From NCBI RefSeq assembly GCF_025698545.1, contig NC_068567.1, positions 2,294,001 to 2,358,000 on the forward strand: a stretch of 64,000 nucleotides of DNA, in the 5' to 3' direction. Position 1 is the first letter of the stretch; each line of letters opens with the position of its first letter. The stretch comes from Gossypium raimondii (lineage: Eukaryota > Streptophyta > Magnoliopsida > Malvales > Malvaceae). The position numbers and the translations under genes are program-made. Positions 46,369-59,828 of this stretch are shown here, piece after piece. The notes under the pieces were generated by a model. It did not search any database, was not told the origin of the DNA, and saw only the letters and a program-made list of their open reading frames with translations.

Positions 46369-47228
46369 CTCTGTTTTCAATTCCATTGTTTCATCTTTAT
46401 ATCTCTGCCACTTTTGGAAGTTTCTCTATGTTAAGTATATGATCTTTTGGGTTACATCTTTACATCAGTCAAAAAAATTTTTATTCAACTCGGACTTAGC
46501 TAGTTATCATTTTGATCACTTAACTAAAAAAGTTATAATTTAGTCATTAAATTTCAAAATTGTTTTATTATCAGTTGAACATTAATTGACACTTTTTAAT
46601 TTGTATAATAATAATTTTAGTCCTCAACTTTTATATTTTCTATCAACATGACCTTGATTCTATATAAAAAATATAAAATCATTTTTAAAAGATAGAAAAT
46701 TCTATATAATAATTCTAAAAATAAAACCTGAAAAATGTCATTATTTTAAAACTAATATGTATTGGGAAATAAAGAAAATCACCGTTCAATAGAATTTAAT
46801 AACAAATTAAAATCATAATAAAAAAAAAGTTAGATCATTGCATGTTTTTTTAGTATTTCTCAAAACCAAATTAATAATATATTTTAACTCAAGTTCCGTG
46901 CCTCTGAAAAACATCCAAAATCGAACTAGATTCTGCAAACATAGGAAAATGAACTACGTAAAGAAACCTTAATGTTATTTCTGTTTTGTTTGCTTAGTTA
47001 CTCAAAATATCGAGTCGTGATGACCACTTCAGTCTATATACAGATACATGTTAAAAAGGTCAAGTATTAAATAATATATTAAACTTAAAATAATAATAAA
47101 ATTTTGGAAGATAAAAATAGGTTTATATAATTAGATAAGTTAAAAAAAAAAAAAAAAAGCCAGGGGGACCAGGGCCTTTTCCTTTGTCCCATTTATAGTT
47201 TATTTCCACCGCCTCCCACTATTTCTAA
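46369..47228. other. AT-rich intergenic
   Basis: PPR 3' flank; no gene. 46490-46560 has words like those of the MITE ends at 37171 (GATCACTTAACTAAAAAAGT). Confidence 0.5.
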
Positions 47229-48488
47229 AAGGTTAAAATTGGTCAACTTTTAGAATATTTTTATTTTGGTCATTTAAAAATAAAACCTTTATAATTTCAC
47301 CACTTAATTTTTATGGTGTTTTTATTTTAGTCATCCATCATTAAATTTCTAATGACAGTTGACTTGTACATGCCATATCATGTTCACACTTTCATTTTGA
47401 TCACCCAAAAAATATCTTTTTTTTTCTGTAATATTGATCGGAGTAAAAAAATTAGTGATTAAAGTGAAAAGCGGTAAAACTAAAATAATGCTTTAAAATT
47501 GACAAATTGTACTTGTTTCCCCATTGCGAAAATTGTTACTTTTTTCAATATTGAAATTTTAAAATTCAAAATATCAAAATCAATTAAATAAGTTATTGAA
47601 ACTTTTTCTCTCTTGATAATATTAACCGATTTGTTACTATAATATTAGTGCCTTTTAAAACTTAAAATTTTATTTTATATTTCCAAATTAAAATTAACTC
47701 AAATAAAGCATCTTTAATAATTGTGCATGAAACCCAAAGTTCTTTCGATTATATAATCTTGAGTATTTCATACTAAGCTAAAAGTAAAGAAAAATCCTTA
47801 CAATTAATTTTATCTTCCATGCCAAACAAAACTTAGAACTTTTTTATCACTTCTTTACCCAAACAAAGAACAAGCAATTAATTTAATTAATTGGAATAAT
47901 TTTCTTTACTTTTTAGCTTAGTATGAAAGATTCGATATTATATAATAAAACTTAAATTTAGAGAAAATTATTAAATATGAGTTATTGAGTTAATTTCATT
48001 AAAAATAATATGAAAACATAAAATAAAAATTTAAATTTAGAAGATGATTAATTTAATTAATTTGAATATTACAGTAACAAATCGGTTAACATTATCAAAA
48101 ATAATATTTTAATAATTTATTTATTTGATTTTATATTTTGAAATTTAAATTTTCAATATTGAAAAAAAAGAAATTTAGAATTTTCGGAATGTGATAAACA
48201 AGTACAATTTAATAATTTTTAATGAATTATTTTAGTTTCTACGACTTTTCACTTTAATCCTTTTTTTTTACCCCAATCAATACTTTAAAAATATATATTT
48301 TTGGGTGACTAAAATGAAAGTATAAACATTATGTGGCATGTACAGTTAATCGCATTAGGGATTTAACAGTTGGGTGACTAAAATAAAATTGCCCTAAAAT
48401 TTGAGTAACGAAATTGGAAGGATTTCATTTTGGGTGTCCAAATAAAACCACCCTAAAAGTTGAGTGACCAACTAGGTAGTTTACCTTG
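47229..48488. mobile_element. Foldback element with inverted arms of about 580 bp
   Basis: The left arm (47229 to about 47811) and right arm (about 47885 to 48488) are inverted copies of each other with many small differences. Matching words include AAATTGTACTTGTTT against AAACAAGTACAATTT, ACCGATTTGTTAC against GTAACAAATCGGT, and TTTCATACTAAGCTAAAA against TTTTTAGCTTAGTATGAAA. The loop is about 73 bp. There is no coding capacity, so it is a non-autonomous DNA element or snap-back repeat. Target duplication not resolved. Transcripts would form a long hairpin. Confidence 0.8.
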
Positions 48489-49048
48489 TTAAAATAAGTC
48501 TATAGTTCCTGTACTTTTCAAAAATTAAGAACTTAGTCCCTATAAGCTTATATTTCTAATAATATAGTCTCTTTATTTTTCAGATTTTAAAATTCAAATA
48601 TAACTGTTATAGCAACAAATTTAGTCAAAATGTAGTATTATATTATACTTTTGACTTTTAAAATCAATTAAAATAGCTCAGAAACATGAGGAAGACAATA
48701 GAGGTGATCGGGTGAATATTTTTTCTCAATTTTAGTTCATACGATGATACGATTGTCATGCCTTCATACGATTAAAATTGAAAAAAATCAAATTCCAAAA
48801 TTAATGTGCATAAAGAAAAGTTCAAGGACTAAGTTGATAAAAGATTTCAAATTTAAAGACTAAATGTTATTTTATTTAAAAAAAGTAACCCAAGGTGGTT
48901 GTAATATCAAAATCGAAATAATTGAAATATACATTTACCAATTTCAACGCATTTGAGAAAAAAGAAGAAGAAAGAAAAGATATTTGAACTCACGGTTAAT
49001 ATAATGTCTAAAACTATCTATAGTTTTTCCTAATTCTTAAATAAAAAA

Positions 49049-49134
49049 TAATGGGTTTTAGCGCCATTGAACTCACGTCCTCCTACATTAACAATAATAC
49101 TAATATCAATTGAGTTAAGACTTAATTGACAAGA
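49049..49134 (-). repeat. SINE-like repeat, copy 1
   Basis: Reverse complement reads CAATTGATATTAGTATTATTG..GGAGGACGTGAGTTC, resembling tRNA A-box and B-box spacing. It lies near the start of unit 1; an AT microsatellite follows at about 49136-49169. Confidence 0.5.
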
Positions 49135-50843
49135 TATTATATATATATATATATATATAATATATATATTTAATGGGTCCAAATATACAAATCAATTCAT
49201 AAAATCAATAATTGAATCACGTTTTTATTCACAAATTACTTTGCACATTTTATTCATAAAATCAATTGAGTTAATCTTCAATCACTTTTTTCTACTTTAC
49301 ATATTTAATTCTTGGTTAAAGCCAACTTCTAGGAAGTAAAGTTCAATTTTAACTTCTCCACTTCAAAAAATCAAATTACATAAATTAAAATATTGTAATT
49401 TGATTGACTTTATTCATGAATTAGACGCGTTGGATCAAATTGAGTGAATTTTTTTGAGTTAATCAAGTTTATGATTTCTATTTTACTATCTTAATTCAAT
49501 TTTAAAAAATTTTAATCAAATCGAGTGAAAATTTGAGTCAAGTCTAATAAATTGAAATTGTTCGAGTTGAATTAAAAACTAAACATGTTAAATTAAAATC
49601 TTGTTGCAATATAATTAATTTCACGTTAGAGCATGTAAATTTGAAAACTTTTTCAAAGAAAAAAAGATACTTCAGTATGATAAGTTGAATCATTAATTAA
49701 CTTATTTTAGGTTCCAAAACTATTATTTTAAAAAAATTTAAACATTTAATTTTCTTTAGAATTTTTAAAAACTTTCATAGTTTTTTTTAAATATAAATGA
49801 ATTTTTATAATTATTTTTATTTTTTATTTTGAAAATTATTTTGTAATTTTCGCTGAGAGAGATCAATTTGCTCATTTTCAAAATTGATAGAGACTAAAAG
49901 GGTATTTACACCAATGTATTATTTGGATTGTAAAATTCAACTTGACTCGAACCCAAAACTAGAATAACTCAACCAACTCAATTCGATTAACTTGAAATTC
50001 GAATCTTTTTCTGAATCGAATTGAGTTTTGCTCCTCTAATTTTATTATTAAAAAATTATTATATTGATATTAATAAAGTATTAGAAAATATATACTTATA
50101 TTAATATTTATTTTATAATTTAAAAATATTTTTATTTAAGATTAATTAAATATATATTTACATATCAAATGAATTAGAATAAGCTAAAAAATGGTCGTGA
50201 GAATTTTTAAAATGAAAACTGTGAAAATCAAAATAACTTTAGCTATTAAATCAAAATAAATAAATTAGAATAGTGAATTTATTGATCATTAAGAAATTAA
50301 AAATTGAATAAGAATTTATTTTATAATATATCAATGTTTATTGTTTATAAAATTCTTTAATAATAGGAAATTTTATTTGTACTATATTTTAATAGTTAAA
50401 ATAATTATATATTTTAATAGCATTCATTAATTATTATTTTAAATAATGATTACATGAACTAAAATTATATTGTATATTAAAGTTATAATTTGAATTTTTA
50501 AATATTATTAAAAATTATTGATTTATAAAATATCAATATTTTAATATGATATTTGAATTTTTATTATATTTAAATTTTTAAATAAGTTAATTATTTTTTA
50601 ATTTTAACCATTTGAATAACGAATTAAAATTTTAATTATAATAATTAAAAATATATTATATAAAAACTAATTAAAAATTAAATGTATAAAATCACATTAT
50701 AACCATTAAAAGATAGTTATAAATTAAAAGCAAAAGATATAAACATTTTTAAAAAAAAAATTAAAATAAATAATTTCTAATTTGTGACCCAAAAAAGTTA
50801 GGTACCCAGGCATTCATATGCCCCCACAGCTACACAAAGAGCC

Positions 50844-50851
50844 TATAAATA
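50844..50851 (+). promoter_or_regulatory. TATA box of SBP gene 1
   Basis: TATAAATA in the context ACACAAAGAGCC, 122 bp before the ATG; perfectly conserved in unit 2. Confidence 0.7.
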
Positions 50852-50965
50852 CAAAGGAATTTCCCATGCTTTTCACTACCAAATTACTCATACAAACCCA
50901 TTTTCTAAAGATAAAGTTTTTTTCTCCTTTTGGTACTTTGTGAGTGGAGAGAGAGAGAATTTGCC

Positions 50966-53449
50966 ATGGGTGAAGAAGTAGGGTGTTGCAAGAGAACAGG
51001 ACCAGGGTATGGAACTCCATTGGAAGCCATGTCTGGTCCTAAAGAAGCTCTTATGTATGTTACTTGTGTTTATAATGGTAATACTACTTTTCTTTCATTT
51101 TCTTTGAAACCAAACATGTTTTAAGTAATTACTTATGTTCATCTATGTAGGTTTCTTTTTTCTTTCTCTTTTTTTTTTTTTTTTAGTAATGGATTTGTAT
51201 GCATCTATATAGGAACTGGAAGAGAGAAGCCAGATTTCTTGGCAACAATAGATGTAGATCCCAACTCACCAACTTACTCTAAAGTTATACACAGGCTATC
51301 TTTGCCATATATAGGTGATGAACTACATCATACAGGGTGGAATGCTTGTAGTTCTTGTCATGGTGATCCATCATCTGATCGACGGTTTCTAATCCTGCCT
51401 TCGTTGCTGTAAGAAACTGTAACATGTCTAATTTTTTAGGGTAGAGTAAACTATAGTTTTCAATTAACTTGGTTCAGAGGAGCTGGTTTTGATGGTTAAG
51501 ACAGTTTTGTAACCGATTAAAACAGGTTATATCGGTGGATTAGAAATATTAGATTATGGTTGACTAATTACGTGAAAAAAATGGTGAAATTTATAAAGTT
51601 TTGTGTTGAAATCTTATTTCATATATATATGTAAAAGATATAAACGAAAAACCCTCAAACTTGAGTGAGTGTTAAATTTGAATAATATAGCACAACTCGA
51701 TTGAATTTTAATTCGATTGGTATGGATATTATTATCAATATAGGAAGACATGAGTTTGAATGTGTTAAAGGGTAACCTTATCTTAAAAAGAGAATATATG
51801 TATAGCAGAAGTATATTATGAGTATTTTGCTTGTTTCAGCTCTGGTCGTATCTATGTGATCGACACACAAAAGAACCCCAAGGCTCCCTCGTTGCACAAA
51901 GTGGTGGAACCTGAGCACATCATTGAGAAAACCGGCTTGGCATATCCCCATACATCTCACTGCCTTGCCAACGGCGACATAATCATTTCATTTCTCGGCG
52001 ACAAAGATGGAAACGCCCAAGGCAACGGATTCCTTCTCCTCGATTCCCAGTTCAACATCAAAGGGAGGTAAATGCAAAAACAAAAACAAAAACAACAATT
52101 TAGACCATGAAAACAATTGTCATTAAGCTTAAGCTGTTTCACTTCTTGTTGTTGGTTTTTTTAAGGTGGGAAAAACCAGGGCGTAAAGCTGAGTTTAGCT
52201 ACGATTTTTGGTACCAACCTCGACATAAAACGATGATCTGCTCATCGTTTGGTGCTCCTTTGGCATTCACCCAAGGTTTTAACCTTAAACATGTCGAAGA
52301 CGGTTTCTATGGAAGACAACTGTTTGTGTATGATTGGCCTGATGGTCGGCTCAAACAGACATTGGATCTCGGTGACAATGGTCTTATCTCCGGAGAGGTA
52401 ACTTTAAGGGTTAATTAAACCAAATCTTTATTAACTACTATACTAATCACCTTATTTTATCGGTCTAATTAATACTCACTTTGAAATATATTTAAAATAT
52501 GTATCATATTATAAATTTATATATACTTATAGCCAATATTACCAAAACCATACTTGTGGCCAGCATCTACTTTCTTAGCCAATATTTACTTCATATTTTG
52601 TGTATGCAAAATGCAATAAATCCTGCTTTCTTAGACTTGGAATTCGCTATATGCATGTATATACACTGATGTGTTTTCTTTGCAGATAAGATTCTTGCAT
52701 GATCCAACCAAAGACACAGGGTACGTCGAGTGTGTCCTATCAAGCAACGTAGTACGGTTTTTCAAGACCCAAGATGGATCATCATGGAGTCACGAGGTGG
52801 CTATCTCAGTGAAACCATTGAAGGTACAAAACTGGATTCTCCCCGAAATGCCCGGACTCATAATCGGCCTTTTAATCTCTCTCGACGACCGGTTCCTATA
52901 TTTCGTCAACTGGTTCCACGGCGATGTCCGACAATACAACGTTGAAGACCCCAAAAACCCAATCTTGGTCGGCCAAGTATACGTCGGAGGATTGCTTCAA
53001 AAGGGCAGCCCCATAACAGCAGTCACAGAAGATGGAAAAACATGGCAAGCCGATGTTCCTAAAATCCAGGTCTTGTTCTTTCAACATTGATATAATAACA
53101 AAATTGTCGGATTAGGCCTATCAATGGCGATATTGATGCTGAACATTGTTTTTGTTTGTTTTTGTAGGGACATTGTCTCAGAGGGGGACCTCATATGACA
53201 CAGTTAAGCTTAGATGGGAAGCGGCTGTATGTGACGAACTCGTTGTTTAGCACATGGGATCGACAGTTTTACCCTGATGTTATAGAGAAAGGTTCACATA
53301 TGATACAGATTGATGTGGACATTGAGAATGGTGGTCTGAAAATAAACCCAGATTTTTTTGTTGATTTTGGAGCTGAACCTGATGGTCCTTGTTTGGCTCA
53401 TGAGATGAGATACCCAGGTGGTGATTGTACCTCAGATATTTGGATTTAA
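50966..53449 (+). CDS. SBP1: Selenium-binding protein / methanethiol oxidase family, copy 1
   Basis: Six exons: 50966-51077, 51213-51408, 51840-52067, 52166-52397, 52686-53069, 53168-53449; phases agree and every intron is GT..AG. 477 residues, near the usual 480-490. It starts [14 protein letters not shown]; the redox/Se-binding motif CSSCHGD is at residues 83-89; then [25 protein letters not shown], the [10 protein letters not shown] region, [18 protein letters not shown], and the conserved C-terminal [16 protein letters not shown]. The family is a cytosolic beta-propeller that binds selenite and oxidises methanethiol to H2S, formaldehyde and H2O2, and is linked to sulfur metabolism, cadmium and stress tolerance. 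Gene symbol is by family, not a proven orthologue. Confidence 0.95.
51695..51780 (+). repeat. SINE-like repeat, copy 2 (intron 2 of SBP 1)
   Basis: CGATTGGTATGGATATTATT..AGACATGAGTTTGAATGTG. Located in intron 2 in the same place as copy 6 in gene 2, so it predates the duplication. Confidence 0.5.
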
Positions 53450-54229
53450 ATCATATGAAGAAAAAAACAGTTTCAGTTATGAAGACAAAACAATCAATGT
53501 AATCTTGTTGACTGTTGTGAATTAAAAGAACACGTGTTCTTGGAGGAGATAATGTAATAATATCATCACATCCACATGTACCTTGGACTCTCAATGTTCT
53601 AAAACTTGGCCGTTGTTGCTCATTGTTGATATGATTTGGACTTTGGAGTATCCTAAGAGAGGTCCAAAAGGTGTCAACTAAATAAAGCAAAAAAGTACAA
53701 TGGGTAACAAACTTAAACCCAGCTCACAAGGTGTCCTAAGCCCATAGGAACACCGACTAGCAAGGGTTTGGAGTCATCCCCAACAACCGTTGGATCACTG
53801 TGAAAACAAAAGAGATGAATAAATATCGAGACAAACAATCATTCCTGCCTTCATCCACCAAACCTTTAAATCTCTCATCGCATTCCATTGGTGACTCAAA
53901 GAGTAGTGAAGGAACTTAAAGAAACAACTTGTTCGGGGTTCGTTCGGGATTCCAATAGGACTTGGAAAAAGCATTACCCCTTCCGGGAAAGGCAAGCCAA
54001 CTCCAACTTCATTAAGCCATCAATAAGCATGGTCACATCTGACATACATCTTATTCATGGTTAGTTGTTTTAGTAATATTATTTTTAGAGTTGGAACTTA
54101 AGTTATCTCTTTTGAAGTATAATGTGTTTTAACAAAACATTTTATATTTATTAATTAATTAATAATTATATCTTTTAACGAGTAATGTGATAAAATTCGT
54201 TAATAATGTATAAATCTATATATAAAAGT

Positions 54230-54312
54230 TGATTGAGTCTTAGATCAGTTGATATTGATATTATTGTCAATATAAAAAGACATAGGTTTGAATGTGTATA
54301 AAACAATCTATG
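54230..54312 (+). repeat. SINE-like repeat, copy 3 (end of unit 1)
   Basis: GATCAGTTGATATTGATATT..GACATAGGTTTGAATGTG; matches copy 7 at the end of unit 2. Confidence 0.5.
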
Positions 54313-54330
54313 TCGAAGACAATGGTAGGA

Positions 54331-55214
54331 ATTTTATATTAGAGTAGGATAATATTATAAAATTTTGAAACCTAAAGCTAAGATTTCTAGGTTAAGAAGC
54401 TTAAATTGTTAATTTTGTAAAGGACCAAAAATAATTTTTTTTTAGAATTAGAACTAAATTAACAAATTTTGAAGGCTAAATTTATTGAATTTTTAGCATT
54501 CAAACTAAAATGTCAAATTTTGTGAACATTGAGGGCTAAATTTTTGTTGAATATTTTCTATTTAGGACCAAATTAATATAATGTTTAAACATTAGAGGGC
54601 TAAATTTATTATTAGACCAATAAAAAAAGGCTCAAATCAACTTTAAATTAACAATTCAACAAACAAAATAGAATAAAGACAATAGTTTAAGGATCATTTG
54701 ATTGTTTAACCTTAATAAAATCCATATTCAATTATTTTTGAAAGATATATTACCTTTAAAAAATACATATTTATTTATTATTTATAAACATTATACATAA
54801 ATAAATTTAATATATATTCATAAAAATATTTACAAATATGTTGGTTTAATGTTTACGAAGAATTTCATTTAACTTAAACAAATATATATAATTTGAAATA
54901 AATAAATAGAAACATAATTTTGAAACATTTAACATACATGAACCGACCACACTATTTTTTAACAGTAATATTATTATAGGTTATTATCATATTTAATTTT
55001 TTTGATATAATATCTAAAATTATTCATAGCATCTTCCTAACATTTAAATAAGAGGATAATGCGCTGCAGCGCACTCGAACTCATGTTCTTCTACACTAAC
55101 AATAATACCGATATTAATCAAACTAATACTTAATCGACCGAACACCAATAATATTAAAAATAAAGGAATAAATATAAACAAAAATTCATTTGTTGAAGAT
55201 GGGTTGCTCTGGAG
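54331..55214. other. Spacer between the two SBP duplication units
   Basis: AT-rich, with TTTAGGACC/AATTTTGAAGGCTAAATTT-like low-complexity wording. It contains one SINE-like copy at 55051-55140. No gene. Confidence 0.6.
55051..55140 (-). repeat. SINE-like repeat, copy 4 (spacer)
   Basis: The best-preserved 3' half: the reverse complement has ATGAGTTCGAGTGCGCTGCA and GCGCATTATCC. It lies about 80 bp before unit 2. Confidence 0.55.
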
Positions 55215-55336
55215 GGTTACAAACACCAATTTCAACGCATTTGAGAAAAAAAGAAGAAATAAAAGATATTTAAACCCACGGTTAATATAATGTTTAAAAC
55301 TATCTATAGTTTATTCCTAATTTTTAAATAAAAGAA

Positions 55337-55418
55337 TAATGGGGTTTAGCGCCTTGAACTCACGTCCTCCTATATTAACAATAATACCAATATCAATTGA
55401 GTTAAGACTTAATTGACA
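55337..55418 (-). repeat. SINE-like repeat, copy 5 (start of unit 2)
   Basis: The counterpart of copy 1 in the same relative place. Confidence 0.5.
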
Positions 55419-57042
55419 AAATACTTTATATATATATATATAGTGGGTCCAAATATACAAAACAATTCATAAAATCAATAATTGAAGAATTGGACTCACA
55501 CATTTGATCATCCTCCGTCAATGTAAACATCAATTCCAAATCTAAATTCTTGGTTAAAGTCTACTTCTAATAAGTAAAGATCAATTTTAATTTAACTTCT
55601 CCACTTCAAAAAATCAAATTAGATAAACTAAAATATTGTAATTTGATTGAATTAGAACGCGTTGGATTAAATTGAGTGAAATTTTTTGAGTTAATCAAGT
55701 TTATGAGTTCTATTTTATCATCTTAATTTAATTTAAAAAATTTCAAATCAAGTCGAGTGAAAATTTGAGTCAAGTCGAATAGAGCGAAATTGTTCGAGTT
55801 GAATTAAAAATTAAACATTTTAATTAAAATCTTGTTACAGTATAATTGATTCCATGTTAGACATGTAAATTTGAAAACTTTTCAAAGCAAAAAAAAAAAA
55901 ATACTTGAATAATAAAGTTGAATAATTCATTAACTTATTTTAGGTTCCAAAATTATTATTTTAGAAAATTTTTAAAATTTTAATTTTCTTTAAATTTTTT
56001 AAAACTTCCATAATTTTTAAAAATATAAATGAATTTTTATAAATATTTTTAATTTTAAAATTATTTTTATTTTTGAAAACTACTATGAATTATTTTGTAA
56101 TTTTTGTTGAGAGAGACCAATCTATTATTTGGATTGTAAAATTCAACTTGACTCGAACTCAAAACTCGAATTACTCAACCAACTCAATCCGATTAACTTG
56201 AAATTCAAATTTTTTTCCGAATCGAATTGAGTTTTGCTCCTCTAGTTTTATTATTAAAAAAATTCTTATATTGATATTAATAAAGTATTAGAAAATATAT
56301 ACTTATATTAATATTTATTTTATAATTTAAAAATATTTTTATTTAAGATTAATTAAATATATATTTACATATCAAATGAATTAGAATAAGCTAAAAAATG
56401 GTGGGAATTTTTAAAACGAAAACTATGAAAACCAAAATAATTTTAGCTATTAAATCAAAATAAATAAATTAGAATAGTGAATTTATTGATTATTAAGAAA
56501 TTAAAAATAGAATAAGAATTTATTTTATAATCAATGTTTATTGTTTATAAAATTCTTTAATAATAGGAAATTTTTATTTGTACTATATTTTAATAGTTAA
56601 AATAATTATATATTTTAATAGCATTCATTAATTATTATTTTAAATAATGATTACATGAACTAAAATTATATTGTATATTAAATTATGATTTGAATTTTTT
56701 AAATATTATTAAAAATTATTGATTTATAAAATATCAATATTTTAATATGATATTTGAATTTTTATTATATTTAAATTTTAAATAAGTTAATTATTTTTAT
56801 TACTTTTTAACCATTTGAAGAACGAATTAAAATTTTAATTATAATAATTAAAAATATATTATATAAAAATAATTTAAAATTAAATGTATAAAATCACATT
56901 ATAACCAGTAAAAAATAGTTATAAATTAAAAGCAAAAGATATAAACATTTTTTAAAAAATTAAAATAAATAGTTTCTAATTTGTGACCCAAAAAAGTTAG
57001 GCACCCAGGCATTTATCTGCCCCCACAGCTACACAAAGAGCC

Positions 57043-57050
57043 TATAAATA
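57043..57050 (+). promoter_or_regulatory. TATA box of SBP gene 2
   Basis: TATAAATA, 135 bp before the ATG. The leader has a GA microsatellite at 57151-57170 that is longer than in copy 1. Confidence 0.7.
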
Positions 57051-57177
57051 CAAAGGATTTTCCCATGCTTATCACTACCAAATTACTCATACAAACCCTT
57101 TTTCTAAAGTAAAGTTTTTTTTTCCCCCCTTTTGGTAGTTTATGAGTATAGAGAGAGAGAGAGAGAGAGAATTTGCC

Positions 57178-59828
57178 ATGGGTGAAGAAGTAGGGTGTTG
57201 CAAGAGAACAGGAACAGGATATGGAGCTCCATTGGAAGCCATGTCTGGTCCTAAAGAAGCTCTTATCTATGTTCCTTGTGTTTATAATGGTAATACTACT
57301 TTTCTTTCATTTTCTTTGAAACCACACATGTTTTAATTAATTACTTATGTTCATCTATGTGGGTTTTTTTTTTCGTTCTCTTCTTTTTTTTTTCTTTTTT
57401 TTTATATATATAATGGATTTGTATGCATCTATATAGGAACTGGAAGAGAGAAGCCAGATTTCTTGGCAACAGTTGATGTAGATCCCAACTCACCAACTTA
57501 CTCTAAAGTTATACACAGGCTATCTTTGCCATATATAGGTGATGAACTACATCATACGGGGTGGAATGCTTGTAGTTCTTGTCATGGTGATCCATCATCT
57601 GATCGACGGTTTTTGATCCTGCCTTCTTTGCTGTAAGAAACTGTAACATGTCTAATTTTTTAGGGTAGAGTAAACTATATAGTTTTCAACTAACTTGGTT
57701 CAGTGGAGTTGGTTTTGATGGTTAAGACAGTTTTGTAACCCATTAAAACAGGTTATATCGGTGGACTAGAAATATTAGATTGTGGTTGACTTATTACGTG
57801 AAAATAGATGGTGAAATTTATAAAGTTTTGTCTTGAAATCTTATTTCATATATATATTTATGTAAAAGATATAAACGAAAAACACTCATAGTACACTTTA
57901 CCTTATAAAACAATATCCACTTATAATCTATTAAACCTATTTATGGGTCGAACAAAAAGGTTTAGCTAAAAATATTAGGTTCGAAAAATATTTATGTTAT
58001 ACAAACTTGAGTACGTGAGTGTTAAAGTTGAATAATATAGCACAACTCGATTGAGTTCTAATTCGATTGATATAGATACTATTGTCAATATAAAAAGACG
58101 TGAGTTCGAATGTGTTGAAATACAGTATCTTTCTATTTATGAGTTAGGAAACCGTAACGAGTAACCTTATCTTAAAAAAGAGAATATAAGTATAGAAGTA
58201 TATTATGAGTATTTTGCTTGTTTCAGCTCTGGTCGTATCTATGTGATCGACACACAAAAGAACCCCAAGGCTCCCTCGTTGCACAAAGTGGTGGAACCTG
58301 AGCACATCATTGAGAAAACCGGCTTGGCATATCCCCATACATCTCACTGCCTTGCCAACGGCGACATAATCATTTCATTTCTCGGCGACAAAGATGGAAA
58401 CGCCCAAGGCAACGGATTCCTTCTCCTCGATTCCCAGTTCAACATCAAAGGGAGGTAAATGCAAAAACAAAAACAACAATTTAGACCATGAAAACAATTG
58501 TCATTAAGCTTAAGCTGTTTCACTTCTTGTTGTTGGTTTTTTTAAGGTGGGAAAAACCAGGGCGTAAAGCTGAGTTTAGCTACGATTTTTGGTACCAACC
58601 TCGACATAAAACGATGATCTGCTCATCGTTTGGTGCTCCTTTGGCATTCACCCAAGGTTTTAACCTTAAACATGTCGAAGACGGTTTCTATGGAAGACAA
58701 CTGTTTGTGTATGATTGGCCTGATGGCCGGCTCAAACAGACATTGGATCTCGGTGACAATGGTCTTATCTCCGGAGAGGTAACTTTAAGGGTTAATTAAA
58801 CCAAATCTTTATTAACTGACTATACTAATCACCTTATTTTATCGGTCTAAATACTCACTTTGAAATATATTTAAAATATGTATCATATTATAAATTTGTA
58901 TATACTTATGGCCAATATTACCAAAACCATACTTGTGGCCAGCATCTACTTTCTTATCCAATATTTACTTCATATTTTGTGTATGCAAAATGCAATAAAT
59001 CCTGCTTTCTTAGACTTGGGATTCGCTATATGCATGTAAATACACTGATATGTTTTCTTTGCAGATAAGATTCTTGCATGATCCAACCAAAGACACAGGG
59101 TACGTCGAGTGTGTCCTATCAAGCAACGTAGTACGGTTTTTCAAGACCCAGGATGGATCATCATGGAGTCACGAGGTGGCTATCTCAGTGAAACCATTGA
59201 AGGTACAAAACTGGATTCTCCCCGAAATGCCCGGACTCATAGTCGGCCTTTTAATCTCTCTCGACGACCGGTTCCTATATTTCGTCAACTGGTTCCACGG
59301 CGATGTCCGACAATACAACATTGAAGACCCCAAAAACCCAATCTTGGTCGGCCAAGTATACGTCGGAGGATTGCTTCAAAAGGGCAGCCCCATAACAGCA
59401 GTCACAGAAGATGGTAAAACATGGCAACCCGATGTTCCTAAAATCCAGGTCTTGTTCTTTCAACATTGATATAATGACAAAATTGTCGGATTATGCCTAG
59501 CAATGGCGATATTGATGATGAACATTGTTTGTGTTTGTTTTTGTAGGGACATTGTCTCAGAGGGGGACCTTGTATGACACAGTTAAGCTTAGATGGGAAA
59601 CGGCTGTATGTGACGAACTCGTTGTTTAGCACATGGGATCGACAGTTTTACCCTGATGTTATAGAGAAAGGTTCACATATGATACAGATTGATGTGGACA
59701 TTGAGAATGGTGGTCTGAAAATAAACCCAGATTTTTTTGTTGATTTTGGAGCTGAACCTGATGGTCCTTGTTTGGCTCATGAGATGAGATACCCAGGCGG
59801 TGATTGTACTTCAGATATTTGGATTTAA
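57178..59828 (+). CDS. SBP1: Selenium-binding protein / methanethiol oxidase family, copy 2
   Basis: Six exons: 57178-57289, 57437-57632, 58227-58454, 58547-58778, 59065-59448, 59547-59828. Each exon has exactly the length of its counterpart in copy 1 (112, 196, 228, 232, 384, 282) and the product is 477 residues. It differs from copy 1 at under a dozen residues that I can see (for example GTGYGA for GPGYGT, IYVPC for MYVTC, ATVDVD for ATIDVD, QPDV for QADV, PCMTQ for PHMTQ near the C-terminus). CSSCHGD and the C-terminal block are intact. Conservative changes in coding sequence against indel-rich introns indicate that both copies have been under purifying selection, or that the duplication is young. 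Confidence 0.95.
58042..58122 (+). repeat. SINE-like repeat, copy 6 (intron 2 of SBP 2)
   Basis: CGATTGATATAGATACTATT..GACGTGAGTTCGAATGTG; counterpart of copy 2 with a better B-box. Confidence 0.5.

Larger units (their letters stand above)
48935..54330. repeat. Tandem duplication unit 1 carrying selenium-binding protein gene
   Basis: About 5.4 kb, directly repeated at about 55215-60650 and including 2 kb of AT-rich upstream DNA, the gene and about 0.9 kb downstream. Exons are almost identical, introns and flanks differ by small indels. Confidence 0.9.

Noticed and set aside
52107..52165. Alternative ATG just before SBP exon 4
   Set aside because: It lies in intron 3; the exon joins in phase at 52166.
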